Of a DNA stretch of 64,000 nucleotides, positions 35,384 to 48,700 are shown piece after piece. Position 1 is the stretch's first letter, and each line of letters opens with the position of its first letter. Where the stretch lies: positions 22,601,996 through 22,665,995 of the forward strand of contig NC_087066.1 of NCBI RefSeq assembly GCF_963678635.1. Reading direction: 5' to 3'. Origin of the DNA: Symsagittifera roscoffensis. Taxonomy: Eukaryota > Xenacoelomorpha > Acoela > Convolutidae. The notes below the pieces were generated by a model. The model ran no database searches. It saw only the letters and a program-made list of their open reading frames with translations, and was not told the DNA's origin. The position numbers and the translations under genes are program-made.

Positions 35384-37432
35384 AAACCTTCTAGACATTT
35401 GATCTTGACCAATCCAAGTTCGTTTTATTTTGAAGTTCCAATTGATTTCGTAAACATAACGACTGGTGATATGTTAAACATGGCGCCCATAGCAATTGAA
35501 ACGACTTACAATTAAATAAAAGGTTTCCCTCAAATTGTTTCACAAGCCAAACACGAATTTCTTAAGAGCTTCCTCGAGCAATTTCACACGCTGCTGAAGA
35601 CTTCCTTCAGAGAATGTAAATTGCGTTTTTAGACACAGATTAAATAGGTAAACCTCTGACACCAATGATTGATATTTGGATGAACGTATTAGAGATCACT
35701 ATTTCTCGATTCGTTACTAATTCGAGTTCAAAATTTTTCAAAAAAGACCCAATAAAGTAGTCGCTTAACATAGAAAATCAAGATTTTGCATTTATTTCTG
35801 TCGACTAGTGTATAATTGCGCTTAACTTTGTAAATCTCTGGGTTTCTTTTTTTGTTTTCTCAATTTAAAACAGGATCAACGAAAGGCACTAAAAATCACT
35901 CTTCCATTGGCACCTAAAATAATTCACGGCAAACTATTAACTATTTTTATATAATAATAAATAATTTTCAAGTGAGGCCACTACGCAGTCAACTGTAGAA
36001 ATACGCAATTCGTTTACAATATCATCACTTGAGAGCGCGCCAAAAAACTAAAACTTTTTCCCGCATTTCAAAAGAACATCGAGTTTCTTAGAAAAAAAAT
36101 TACATCACCTGGAAGCTCTTTCAATGTCAATTAACTCTTTTACGATTGCAAAATTTTAATAGGCAAGTTGTTTGTACTCTATTGAGGATTTTCAACTAAG
36201 ACCAAATCCATTTTCGAAGACGAGCGGTTTTCATTTGAGTTAACATGGGCATTTTTCTTTGAACGCCACGTCAAAAGGAAGCTGTTGGAAGTCACGAAAA
36301 AGTCGTATTAATGTTGTAATGAACAATTGGATTATAAAATTCATTTCCATGGCTTCTCGTATTTAAGCAAATTAGACATAGCCAATAGACAGTTGAAAAA
36401 AGATTCCATGAACGCAAGTAAACACAAATAAAAACTGGCTTGTTTTAGAAAAAACCTCAACTTTCAAACTTTAGAGAAACAAAGATCGCCATAAAGCTTT
36501 GTAAATTTCTAGAACCCTTTACAGTTGACATTTTTTGGAAAAATTAACATAATTAGAGAAAATCTGATAGTGCTGGGAAATCTGGAAACTAAATTCCGCT
36601 TTCGAAACTAGAAGTCGATCACGTTTTTCGAGACCTTCACACTTTTGCTGTTCGACAGAGGCGTTTGTCTTCCTTTTAACAATGGAAATGCACTGAACTT
36701 TAAAAAATCACAAGTCAAACGCGAAAAATCAAAACTGAGCGTGAACATTTGAAGACTTTTCCAGGAAAAACAAATATCACCAAGACCTATATAAGAGTTC
36801 TCACAACGTTCATAACTCTTCAAAAAACTGTCTAGTGATCAACAATTAAGGAATGATATCAATCGAAGTTATTATCAATCTCTTTCATGTTTTGTAGGGT
36901 ATTCAAGTTCTAGGATAGATTGAAATAAAAAACTTTCAGTTTTCTCTTAGGATATGTTTGATTATGTCTTCAGCGTATTTGAGTCGAAACCATTTTGGCA
37001 GACCAAAGGAAATGACCTGAGCTCAGAAAAAATCAAAAATCAAACCGCAAAAAAAGTATTGAGCCGGAACAAATTTTAAGACTTCTCCTGATAAAAAAAA
37101 CGAACAAAAAATAATTACGAACTATATAAGAGTCTGAACTACGTACATCGGCTCTTAAAAACAAAACAAAAAACAAACGAAGGAAAGCTCAGTTTGATCA
37201 TTCGCATCGCACTAAATAAGTATAATCTGTTTAAAAACTTAGGGATTGTCACTGCTACCAAATAGCTTCTGATACAGAACCAGATCAGATTAATAAATTA
37301 AATTTTTACAAAAGGAAAATGAACCGACGGAAACTAGGACAAAAACCACGAATCCAATGACAAATCGTTTTTTTTTTCCAGAAAATTATTAGAAAAAATA
37401 ATTAACCTATATGATGGTATATTAACTCGATT
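35384..37432 (+). repeat. Terminal array spacer
   Basis: Closely resembles 32912-34970, then stops after GATGGTATATTA where an island would be expected. This is the right end of the array. Confidence 0.78.
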
Positions 37433-38890
37433 AACTTTTAACAAGATTGTACCGTCCTGGTGTTTCAAACCACATAGCGAAAATGCCCTTCTTTTTAAAC
37501 TGTTTTAAAACAGTGTTTTAAAATGATTTTAAAAACAGTGTTTCAAAATGATTTTAAGCAGCCTGTTTCAAAATAGTCCAACCTTGGTAGACTTTAAATT
37601 TTCAAGAAACTCAGCATGACAGCCACGAAATTTACCATTCCAATTAAACTGACCATTCTAAACCAAAAATATTGTTCGACAAAAAAGTCTACTTTCTGAT
37701 GGCAACACTCTTGCTGATTACATGGGTTAGAAAAATGATAACTTTAGAACATATAGAACATCGCAGAGAAAAGAGTAGCCAACTGCGGCTACTTTTTCAA
37801 AATTTTTGAGAACTTCTTCAGGTTTTCAGCGCGGGAAAGGCGCTCGCAAAAGCTTTCAGAGCTTGTTACCAGCAAACAAATTAACGTATTTAACAATATT
37901 TTGCCTTCTCAAATATAAAGTAATAAGTTCATCGTCAAAGTGAAGAGTGGCTCTTTGTCTAAATTCTTCACAAAAGCTTAACATTAAACCTGTTTTTCTC
38001 GACACTAAAAATCACTCAACGCCATCTGTCGGTTATGTGATTTCTGCTTTTATGTGAAAAAACATTCTATTCCTTTTCTCTTTATCTTTGTGGCAGGAAA
38101 CATGTTCTCTAGCAGTAAACATGTTCTCTCAGAGCTCTCCCCTGATTTCTGACCACATATCTGAATTTTCTTTTTTAGGCATTTTTTCCCGAGAAAATTC
38201 GAATTTAAGCATGTAAATAGTTACCAATAGCTTCAATTACAAAAAAATAACAATTATTTGAATAATTAGTTCCTGGCAATTTTAACAGCGATAACCGTTT
38301 TTTATCAACACTGAAAGTTATGAGACTGAAAAGCTACTGAAAAGATTCGAAATTATCTAAATTAAAATTTGACCAAAAAACCGAAAATTAAAAAACAAAA
38401 AAGATTAAAACTTGATTTCGGTTATTATGTTTTGAGGGAAAAGCATTGAAATCCAGTTCTTACTCATAAGGTAGGAAAAATATATATAAAAAGTTCTGGT
38501 TCAGGTCAAGCTCTGTCTTCATGTCAATTAATCAGTTCCGCCGTAGCTTAACCGACCAATATGGTACAACAGTTGCACCGTAACTCGTAATTTTTCAACG
38601 CAGTGGGGGTTCCATTGGCATCGGAAAAGTTACAAATGAAACCCATCGCTGCAAGGATCCGTCTTGCTCATTGAGCGCAATTTCACAGCTGTTTTTGACA
38701 AGTAAAACAAATCACTTCGTGGATCTTCTTAACAATCTCCCCCCCTTCAAGAAAGGGGGGGGGGAGATTCTTTAGAAGATACAATAGGGGGGAGATTGTT
38801 AAGTAGATCCCACTTCGTTTCTAATGACACCTGATTTTCAAAAATAAGGTTCTAGAACGGTTAAAAATTTTTGATGAAATAGTAATTTAT
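37433..38890. other. Non-repetitive DNA between array and NRAMP
   Basis: AT-rich, with no gene recognised. It holds a small repeated TTTTAAAA-type phrase (37495-37560) and the poly-G/poly-C hairpin at 38712-38816. Confidence 0.5.
38712..38816. repeat. Nested hairpin with poly-C and poly-G stems
   Basis: A left arm GGATCTTCTTAACAATCTCC plus a C-run (38721-38746) can pair with either of two right arms: a G10 run plus AGATTCTTTAGAAGAT (about 38755-38780), or GGGGGGAGATTGTTAAGTAGATCC (about 38787-38810). CACTTCG flanks the structure on both sides as a direct repeat, which could be a target-site duplication. Confidence 0.75.
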
Positions 38891-38891
38891 C

Positions 38892-38897
38892 TTTATT
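38892..38897 (-). promoter_or_regulatory. Possible NRAMP polyadenylation signal
   Basis: AATAAA on the minus strand, about 360 bases after the NRAMP stop codon. The position is plausible for a 3' UTR, but a hexamer is expected by chance in such AT-rich DNA. Confidence 0.3.
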
Positions 38898-39257
38898 ACC
38901 TCAGGAAAACTGCACCTCACCGATCGTATATCATTTGCCTCAGTTTCTTATCAGCAGGTAGTTCGGCCTAAATTTCATAGTCTCTATCTTTCTTTTTAAG
39001 CTAACCAGCCAGAGGCCTAAGCCGAAGGTTAATTATTTAAGTTTAACTAAGCTATGGCTATCTTACAAGTGCTCACTTTGTAAATTGCAACTCAAATCGA
39101 CCTTTCAATATCAACTCCATATTACGAAATTGAATTGATTTTGAAATAAGTCTATAAAATAGATTCCATATATGGCTTCCAGTGGATAAAACATTTAGCA
39201 CAGTTGAAATGAATATTTTTGTCGAACATACAACAGCCAGTATTATATACAAATTTA

Positions 39258-39718
39258 CTACCCGTTAACGGCTCTGCGACTTTGAGCCGCATTAACACGT
39301 CCTATTATGATATAACCGAATGAAATATAAATTATGAACAGGATATAAAACACAGCAATTATTGAGAGCAGTATCAGAACTCCTAGTGGTAAGTCGGTCT
39401 CCTTTACTGATATGTAAATGAGGGCGAAATTGATGCCCACTAATCCGATGCTTAAAAAGCCGAAAATGAGTCTGAGAGGCACTGGAGAAACGAAAGTGTC
39501 CATTATGCTTCGTTTGCTGGTAAATGCAATCACGGGCAGAATTGCAAACGGAAGGAGGATACTTTGAAGCACGTTGAGCCAGGACGAGACTACTTCTAGG
39601 CTAGTCAAGGCGAAGAGAGCAAGCATGAGAGTTGGCAACATGGCTATAGTTCGGGTGAGGAGCACTCGTTTCCATCTGGGCCACCGGATGTCAAGAAAGC
39701 CTTCCATGACAAACTGGC
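39258..39718 (-). CDS. NRAMP: NRAMP coding exon 3 (C-terminus)
   Basis: Acceptor CTTGCAG ends at 39719. The exon completes a glycine codon and encodes [44 protein letters not shown] and two further hydrophobic helices, stopping at TAG 39258. It keeps the helices after the transport signature; the tail is short. Confidence 0.94.
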
Positions 39719-42700
39719 CTGCAAGCACATATAAGCACAGTTTACTTAACCGGGTGTCAAAAGTTCAACTTTGTATAATCAGATTATAGCCTGTTAACAA
39801 ATGTATATCCCCACTAGAGTAGGATTTTAAAGTTTGCGGGATGTAGTTTACAGACGGGGCTCTTCTGGGGAAAGCAGGAATAAGATTGCTCGTATCAAGA
39901 CAAAACACTAACGAGAACGCGACAAAAAGTAGCTCTATAAAGTGCAAAAAGAAAAAATGAAAATAAGCCTCAAATTAGTAAGACTTCGGCTACACGTCGG
40001 ATTTGCTCTTGCGTCCTAGAGACTGTAAGTTTCACTCATTAGCCAATCAGCCACGGATGCTCAACAAATTACAAACACTAGCCACAAATAAAGCAGAGAA
40101 CAGACGCTAAGAAATTTCCGATTCTACAGATCGTCATTTATAGCAAAAATGCCACCAAATCAGTGAAATGTTTTATGAACACATTTATTTGCAAGTTGAA
40201 AAAAAAGGAAGGTTCGTGCTAATACCCTAACGCTGGCAAGCTATCTAGTGTAAATAGACCAACTAGCACACTTCAACCCAATTTGGAATGATATCTAAGA
40301 AGGATTAAATCTCTGCTAACATGTTAAAAGCGCGAAACATATCGCACTTTAGTTGTCCCAAGATGGCTGAAACGGCAATCTTTAAACCCCCGTAACTTTG
40401 CAAAAAATGATCACAAGAAAAATATTTTTTCAAATTTGATCTTGGAACAACACTACCTTTTGAATGATTTAAAAAATTCCGCCAAAAAGGCTAGTTAAAA
40501 GACGAAAATTGTCTGGAGAAAAAAACCCACACCGAGCATAAATTTTCAGTCAATTTCTTCGAAAATAGTCGTGACAATAAACGCATACGAAAAAGTTCTA
40601 TGCAACCATAGATACAGAAACGCAGTTGCAACATCGCAAAAACGAACTTAAGCGCGGCAAAGATTCAGGAGCTTCAAAATACACAAAACTCAAATTTTGC
40701 ATGTACTAAATTGAATGTAAAAAACTGAACGTAAAAAACTAAAGGCAACCACACTAACTTCGCATAGAAAAATTACAATTTATTAAACCAAATTGCGTAA
40801 GAATTATACATTTCGAAAATCTCGCAAATTATATTGAGTAAGAAAAATTCCTGAAATGGGATTATAGTATTTATAGTGCTGTATGAAAAAAAAAGTTTTT
40901 TTTTCCGGTTCAACTGAAGATTTAAGAAAGCATCAGCTGTGTTAACTTTTTACTAATCAAACTTCAAAGCACATGTTATCATAGTGCTAATGCTTCCAAC
41001 TTAATTAAAAAACCAGCGAAAATTAGCTCTTTCATTTGTGACTTAGGTTGCATCGTATTAACCTAGCCAACTGACAGTAGGAAAAGAATAATGAACGCAT
41101 TGAAACAAACAAAAACTGACTTAAATTGTTTTACAAAAATCTTCAACTTTTGAATTTCGAAGAAAAAATAGATGGCCTTAAAGCTCTGTGAATTTGTAGA
41201 ATAATTTATGATGGACATTTTTTTTTGTTAAGAATAACCCAATTGGACGATAATGGATCAATAGGTAAGACTTTTATTTCGATGGGAAATCTGATAAATA
41301 ATTTCCATTTTCGAAATTAAAAGTCAATCACGTTTTTTGAGCCCCTTAGAATTTTGCTGTTCGATAGTGGATTTTGCCACCTTATTAACAATAGAAATCC
41401 ACTGAACTTGAAAAGAAATCACAAGTCAAACCGCAAAAAATCAAAATCAAATTTAAGACATTTTGCTGAAAAAAACAGAAAAAAAAAATGCAAGACCTAT
41501 ATAAGAGTCCTCACAACGTTCATTTCTCTTAATCACACTTAGCTACGCTAGTGCAAACAATCTGTTTCTAATGGAATCAATAGATCAATAAAAACAATCT
41601 TATCACACTATGCTACGCACCAGCTTCTGAAAGGAATCAATGTAGTCATTAAATGGCACTGTGCGCATTTGTCAGTGAAGCTTGTCAGGAACCAAATGCT
41701 TGTCGATTCAAAAGATTTCCTTGAACAAATTCAAATCATAGTTTCAATTTTTTCCTTATGTTTTTCAAGATAAATCGAATAAATTGCACCTCTTTGCAGT
41801 CATTAGTTAATCATCGACCGTATGTTGCGAATGCGCTTGATTTACCTCTTAAGCAATTGAGGCGGTCCTGAATACTTTCGACGTTCCAAAAAAGCAAGGT
41901 CGATTTCTAACAGATCTTAAAAAATTGTCCCAACGGCGATCGAAGATTATACCTTAAGTTCCAGAGTCGCGTGATTTATATTAAGACCAACCTAGTGGGA
42001 AGAGGCCTGAAAGATACGATTCGCTTCCATATCAGAGGAAGATACGCATACATACATGGTGGGTAAAAATAAAGTCCAATAGTCTACAGAAAAAATTTAG
42101 TGCTCGATTACAAGTCACTTACTCTCAAGTGAAAACTGAAAATTAAAACTCATTAAATGTGATGCAATAAAAGAAGCTTAAATATTCGGTTTGACAGTCA
42201 AAAAAGAGTAATGAACGCAAGGAAACAGAAACATAGCCAACTGACAGTTGGAAAACAGTAATGAACGCAATGAAACTGAAACAAAAACTGACTTGTTTTT
42301 TTTTCAAAATCTTCAACTTTTGAATTTCGAAAAAAAATAGCTGGCCTTAAAGCTCTTTGAATTTGTAAAACAATTTATTATGGAGACTTTTTGTTAAAAT
42401 TAACCCAAATTGAGAAAACTGGATTAAAATGTATAATTTCTATTTCGCTGGGAAATCTGATAATTATTTTCCATTTTCGAAAATAGAATTCGGTCACATT
42501 TATCGTGACCTATAAAATTTTTGCTGTTCGATAGTGGATTTTGACTTACTTTTAAAAATGGAAATGCACTGCACTTAAAAAGACATCACAAATCAAACCG
42601 CGAAAAATCAAAATTAAGCGTGAACAAATTTAAGACTTTCCTGAAAAAAACACAAAACAATCAGCAAGACCTATATGAGAGCCCTCACAACGTTCATTTC

Positions 42701-45700
42701 TCTTAATCACACTTAGATACGCTAGTGCAAACAACCTGTTTCAAATGGAATCAACAGATCATTAAAAACAAAATTATCATACTACGCTACGCACCAGCTA
42801 CTGATGGAATCAATATAGTCATTAGAGGGCATTGTGCGCATTTGTTAGTGAAGCTTGCCAGGAATCAAATGCTTGCCAATTCGAAAGATTTCTTTGAACA
42901 AAGCCGAATTATAGTTTCAAGTTTTTCAAGTTAAATCGAATAAATTGCACCTTTTTGCAGCCATTAGTTATCCTCCCCCCCAATTTTCAAATCGAGTTTA
43001 AAGTTTAAAACCTAAAAATAAGCAGGATTAAAACGAACCAAAGATAAAATAACGATAAATGTGATCAGATACTCCAGTTTAAACTCCCAGGAAAAAACTT
43101 CTAAAAACAAGAACTGCAAATAAATCAATCTATTTTATACAGAAGCGAAGCAAACTTCACCGCACCCATGATACAAATGATTGAAGAAGGACTGAAAAAA
43201 ATGATTGAAACTAAAATTTTGAAGGAAAGGTTCGAAGCAAGATATAATTCTCAAATAAAATTGATTCAAGTTTAGCTCACAAAGTTTGAAAAACCAAAAA
43301 AATTACTACAAAATAACCTATGGGATGTAATCTGATAAAATTAAAGAACCAAAAAAAAGGACCAAAAACTCAGCCGATAGTATCCGCTGGAACCCCGAAA
43401 ACGAGAACGATCAAAAAGAAACTGAAAAAACTTTCGGAAAAACTGCAATTGAAAAAAAATGAGTCGATTATTTTAAATATTACAATCATCGCCTTAATAA
43501 TTGTACGCACCATTCCTTGAAACATAGATGAACCTGACAATTTACTTTTGCTTTTAGGACAAACTGAGGTAACTAGTCAATCTAAGATACAGAACAAATT
43601 TGAGCAAAAATATAGAAAACAGACATTTACCTCAGATTAGAGTTGGTAAATGTACAGACTACAGAACGACCTTCAATTATAGTTTAAAAAACTAAAATAA
43701 AAATCACTGGCTCTTTCAATGTTTTGAACGATAAGCTTACGAAAAACAAGTATAGCAACGATTGTACGACAATTCAAGTTTTCCGAAAATATTTTCAAGC
43801 AATAAAAGAAACAAGGTCCGTCTAGACTGGAAACCCAAACCTTATGTTGCGAATGCGCTCGCTTTACCTCTTCTGCAATTGAGGTGGTCCTGAATATTTT
43901 CGAGGTTCCAAAAAAGCAAGGTCGATTTCTTCCAGATCTTAAAAAATTGTCCCAACGGGGATCGAAGATTAAACCTTAAGTTCCAGAGTCGCGTGCTGTA
44001 TATTTAGACCAACTAATTAACAATAGAAATCCACTGAACTTGAAAAGAAATCACAAGTCAAACCGCAAAAAATCAAAATTGAGCGTGAGCAAAATTTAAG
44101 ACTTTTTGCTGAAAAAACAGAAAAAAAACATGCAAGACCTATATAAGAGTCCTCACAACGTTCATTTCTCTTAATCACACTTAGCTACGCTAGTGCAAAC
44201 AATCTGTTTCTAATGGAATCAATAGATCAATAAAAACAATCTTATCACACTATGCTACGCACCAGCTTCTGGAAGGAATCAATGTAGTCATTAAATGGCA
44301 CTGTGCGCATTTGTCAGTGAAGCTTGTCAGGAAACAAATGCTTGTCGATTCAAAAGATTTCCTTGAACAAATTCAAATCATAGTTTCAATTTTTTCCTTA
44401 TGTTTTTCAAGATAAATCGAATAAATTGCACCTCTTTGCAGTCATTAGTTATTCATCGACCGTATGTTGCGAATGCACTTGATTTACCTCTTAAGCAATT
44501 GAGGCGGTCCTGAATACTTTCGACGTTCCAAAAAAGCAAGGTCGATTTCTAACAGATCTTAAAAAATTGTCCCAACGGCGATCGAAGATTATACCTTAAG
44601 TTCCAGAGTCGCGTGATTTATATTAAGACCAACCTAGTGGAAAGAGGCCTGAAAGATACGATTCGCTTCCATATCAGAGGAAGATACGCATACATACATG
44701 GTGGGTAAAAATAAAGTCCCATTGTCTACAGAAAAAATTTAGTGCTCGATTACAAGTCACTTACTCTCAGTGAAAACTGAAAATTAAAACTCATTAAATG
44801 TGATGCAATAAAAGAAGCTTAAATATTCGGTTTGACAGTCGAAAAAGAGTAATGAACGCAAGGAAACAGAAACATAGCCAACTGACAGTTGGAAAACAGT
44901 AATGAACGCAATGAAACTGAAACAAAAACTGACTTGTTTTTTTTTCAAAATCTTCAACTTTTGAATTTCGAAAAAAAAACTGGCCTCAAAGCTCTTTGAA
45001 TTTGTAAAACAATTTATTATGGAGACTTTTTGTTAAAATTAACCCAAATTGAGAAAACTGGATTAATATGTATAATTTCTATTTCGCTGGGAAATCTGAT
45101 AATTATTTTCCATTTTCGAAAATAGAATTCGATCACATTTATCGTGACCTATAAAATTTTTGCTGTTCGATAGTGGATTTTGACTTACTTTTAAAAATGG
45201 AAATGCACTGCACTTAAAAAGACATCACAAGTCAAACCGCGAAAAATCAAAATTAAGCGTGAACAAATTTAAGACTTTTCTGAAAAAAAAACACAAAACA
45301 ATCGGCAAGACCTATATGAGAGCCCTCACAACGTTCATTTCTCTTAATCACACTTAGATACGCTAGTGCAAACAACCTGTTTCTAATGGAATCAACAGAT
45401 CATTAAAAACAACAAAATTATCATACTACGCTACGCACCAGCTACTGATGGAATCAATATAGTCATTAGAGGGCATTGTGCGCATTTGTTAGTGAAGCTT
45501 GCCAGGAATCACATGCTTGCCAATTCGAAAGATTTCTTTGAACAAAGACGAATTATAGTTTCAAGTTTTTCAAGTTAAATCGAATAAATTGCACCTTTTT
45601 GCAGCCATTAGTTATCCTCCCCCCCAATTTTCAAATCAAGTTTAAAGTTTAAAACCTAAAAATAAGCAGGATTAAAACGAATCAAAGATAAAATAACGAT

Positions 45701-48700
45701 AAATGTGATCAGATACTCCAGTTTAAACTCCCAGGAAAAAACTTCTAAAAACAAGAACTATGAATAAATCATTCTATTTTATACAGAAGCGAAGCAAACT
45801 TCACCGCACCCATGAAACAAATGATTAAAGAAGGACTGAAAAAATATGATTGAAACTAAAATTTTGAAGGAAAGGTTCGAAGCAAGATATAATTCTCAAA
45901 TAAAATTGATTCAAGTTTAGCTCACAAAGTTTGAAAAACCAAAAAAATTACTACAAAATAACCTATGGGATATAATCTGATAAAATTAAAGAACCGAAAA
46001 AAAGGACCAAAAACTCAGCCGATAGTATCCGCTGGAAACCCGAAAACGAGAACTATCAAAAAGAAACTGAAAAAACTTTCGGAAAAACTGCAATTGAAAA
46101 AAATGAGTCGATTATTTTAAATATTACAATCATCGCCTTAATAATTGTACGCACCATTCCTTGAAACATAGATGAACATGACAATTTACTTTTGCTTTTA
46201 GGACAAACTGAGATAACTAGTTAATCTAAGATACAGAACAAATTTGAGCAAAAATATAGAAAACAGACAATTACCCCAGATTAGAGTTGGTAAATGTACA
46301 GACTACAGAACGACCTTCAATTATAGTTTAAAAAACTAAAATAAAAATCACTGGCTCTTTCAATGTTTTGAACGATAAGCTTACGAAAAACAAGTATAGC
46401 AACGATTGTACGACAATTCAAGTTTTCCGAAAATATTTTCAAGCAATAAAAGAAACAAGGTCCGTCTAGACTGGAAACCCAAACCTTATGCTGCGAATGC
46501 GCTCGCTTTACCTCTTCTGCAATTGAGGTGGTCCTGAATATTTTCGAGGTTCCAAAAAAGCAAGGTCGATTTCTTCCAGATCTTAAAAAATTGTCCCAAC
46601 GGGGATCGAAGATTAAACCTTAAGTTCCAGAGTCGCGTGCTTTATATTTAGACCAACCTAGTGGGAAGAGGCCTGAAAGATACGGTTCACTTCCATATCA
46701 GAGGAAGATACGCATACATACATGGCGGGTAAAAATAAAGTCCCATTGTCTACAGAAAAAAATTAATTCTCGATTACAAGTCACTTACTCTCTCAAGTGA
46801 AAAATGAAAATTAAACCTCACTAATTGTGATGCAAAAAACGAAGCCTAAATATTCGTTTTGACAGTAGGAGAAGAACAATGAACGCGGTGAAACTGAAAC
46901 AAAAACTGACTGAATTTTTTAAATCAAAATCTTCAACTTTTGATTTTCGACAAAAAATAGGTGGCCTTGAGGCTTTTTGAATTTGTTAAACAATTTATGA
47001 TGGACAATTTTTTGTTAAAATTAAACCAATTTGAAAAAACTGGATCAATAGGTAAAACTGTTATTTCGCTGGGAAATCTAATAGTTATTTTCCATTTTCG
47101 AAATTAGAAGTCGATCACGTTTATCGTGATCTTTAAATTTTTTGCTGTTCGATAGTGGATTTTGACTTCCTTTTAAAAATGAAAATGCACTGAACTTAGA
47201 AAGACATCACAAGTATAGTCGCGAAAAAACAATTTAAGCGTGAACATTATTAAGTCTTTCCTGAAAAAAAACCACAAAACAATCAGGAAGACCTATATGA
47301 GAGCCCTCACAACGTTCATTTCTTATAATCACACTTAGATACGCTAGTGCAAACAACCTGTTTCTAATGGAATCAATAGATCAGTAAAAACAATATTATC
47401 ATAATACGCTACGCACCAGCTTTTGATGGAATCAATATAGTCAATAGAGGGCATTGTGCGCATTTGCTAGTGACGCTTGCCAGGAATCAAATGCTTGCCG
47501 ATTCGAAAGATTTCTTTGAACAAATTCAAATTATATTTTCAAGTTTTTCGTTAAGTTTTTCAAGTTGAATCGAATAAATTGCACCTTTTTGCAGCCATTA
47601 GTTATCCCTACCCCCCCCCCCCCCACTTTTCAAATCGAGTTAAAAGTTTAAAACCTAAAAATAAGCAGGATTAAAAAGAATCAAAGATAAAATAACGAAA
47701 ACTGTGATCAGATACCCGTTTAAACCTCACAGGAAAAAAACTTCCAAAAACAAGAACTGCAAATAAATCAATCTATTTTATACAGAAGAAAAGCAAACTT
47801 CGCCGCAGCCATGATACAAATGATTGAAGAAGGACTGAAAATCAAATAATTGAAAATAAAATTTCGAAGAAAAGGATCGAGCAAGCTATCCCCGAAAACG
47901 AGAGCTATCAAAAAAAACTGAAAAATTTTCGGAAAAACTGCAATTGAAAAAAAAGGAAAAACTAATTTAGATATTACAATCACCGCCGTCACATGAATAT
48001 TCAAAAATATTTACCGGAGGGCAACTAATCCGACAATACTCGGATAGACGCCAGTTGAGCCAAAAATGATACTATAAAAATTTTGAGCTATAATATTTTT
48101 TACGCCCTAATAATTTGTACGGACTATTCCTTGAAACAGATGAACATGAAAATTTATTATTGCTTTTAGGACAAACTGAGGTAAATAGTCAATATAAGAT
48201 ACAGAACAAATTTGAGCAAAAAAATAGAAAATAGACAATTACCCCAGATTAGAGTTGGTAAATGTACAGACTACAGACTACCTGTTTTTTGAGAAAACTT
48301 CGAATTTCGAAATTTAGAGAAAAAATATATGCCCTTAAAGCTCTTTGAATTTCAAAAATAAGGTCTGATTGAAGATTCTTGAAAAAACTAGACCAATTTG
48401 AGAAAACTGGCTCAGTAGTAATTTTTTCATTCCGCTGGGAAAACTGAAGATTAAATCCACTCACGAAACTTGAAGCCGATCACTTTTTTGGTGACCGTTA
48501 CACTTTGGCTGTTCGATAGTGGAGTTTGCCTTACTTTTACACAGAGGTGAAACTGCGTTTCGCAAACATTTGCGAGAACACGACCAAAAAGCAGCTCTAT
48601 CAAGTGAAAAAAGAAAAATTAAAAAAAAAGCCTCCAATTAGTAATAACTCGGCTTCGTGTAGGATTCGAAGCTGCGACCTTGCAACATTGAGTCTCATAC

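Noticed and set aside
17441-37432. CRISPR-like or bacterial repeat array
   Set aside because: Units are 1-2.7 kb with no short spacers, and the genes around are spliced animal genes.
43320-43520. Lys-rich 66-codon frame in the intron repeat
   Set aside because: The corresponding sequence in the tandem copy near 45.96-46.16 kb is disrupted, so it is not under coding constraint.
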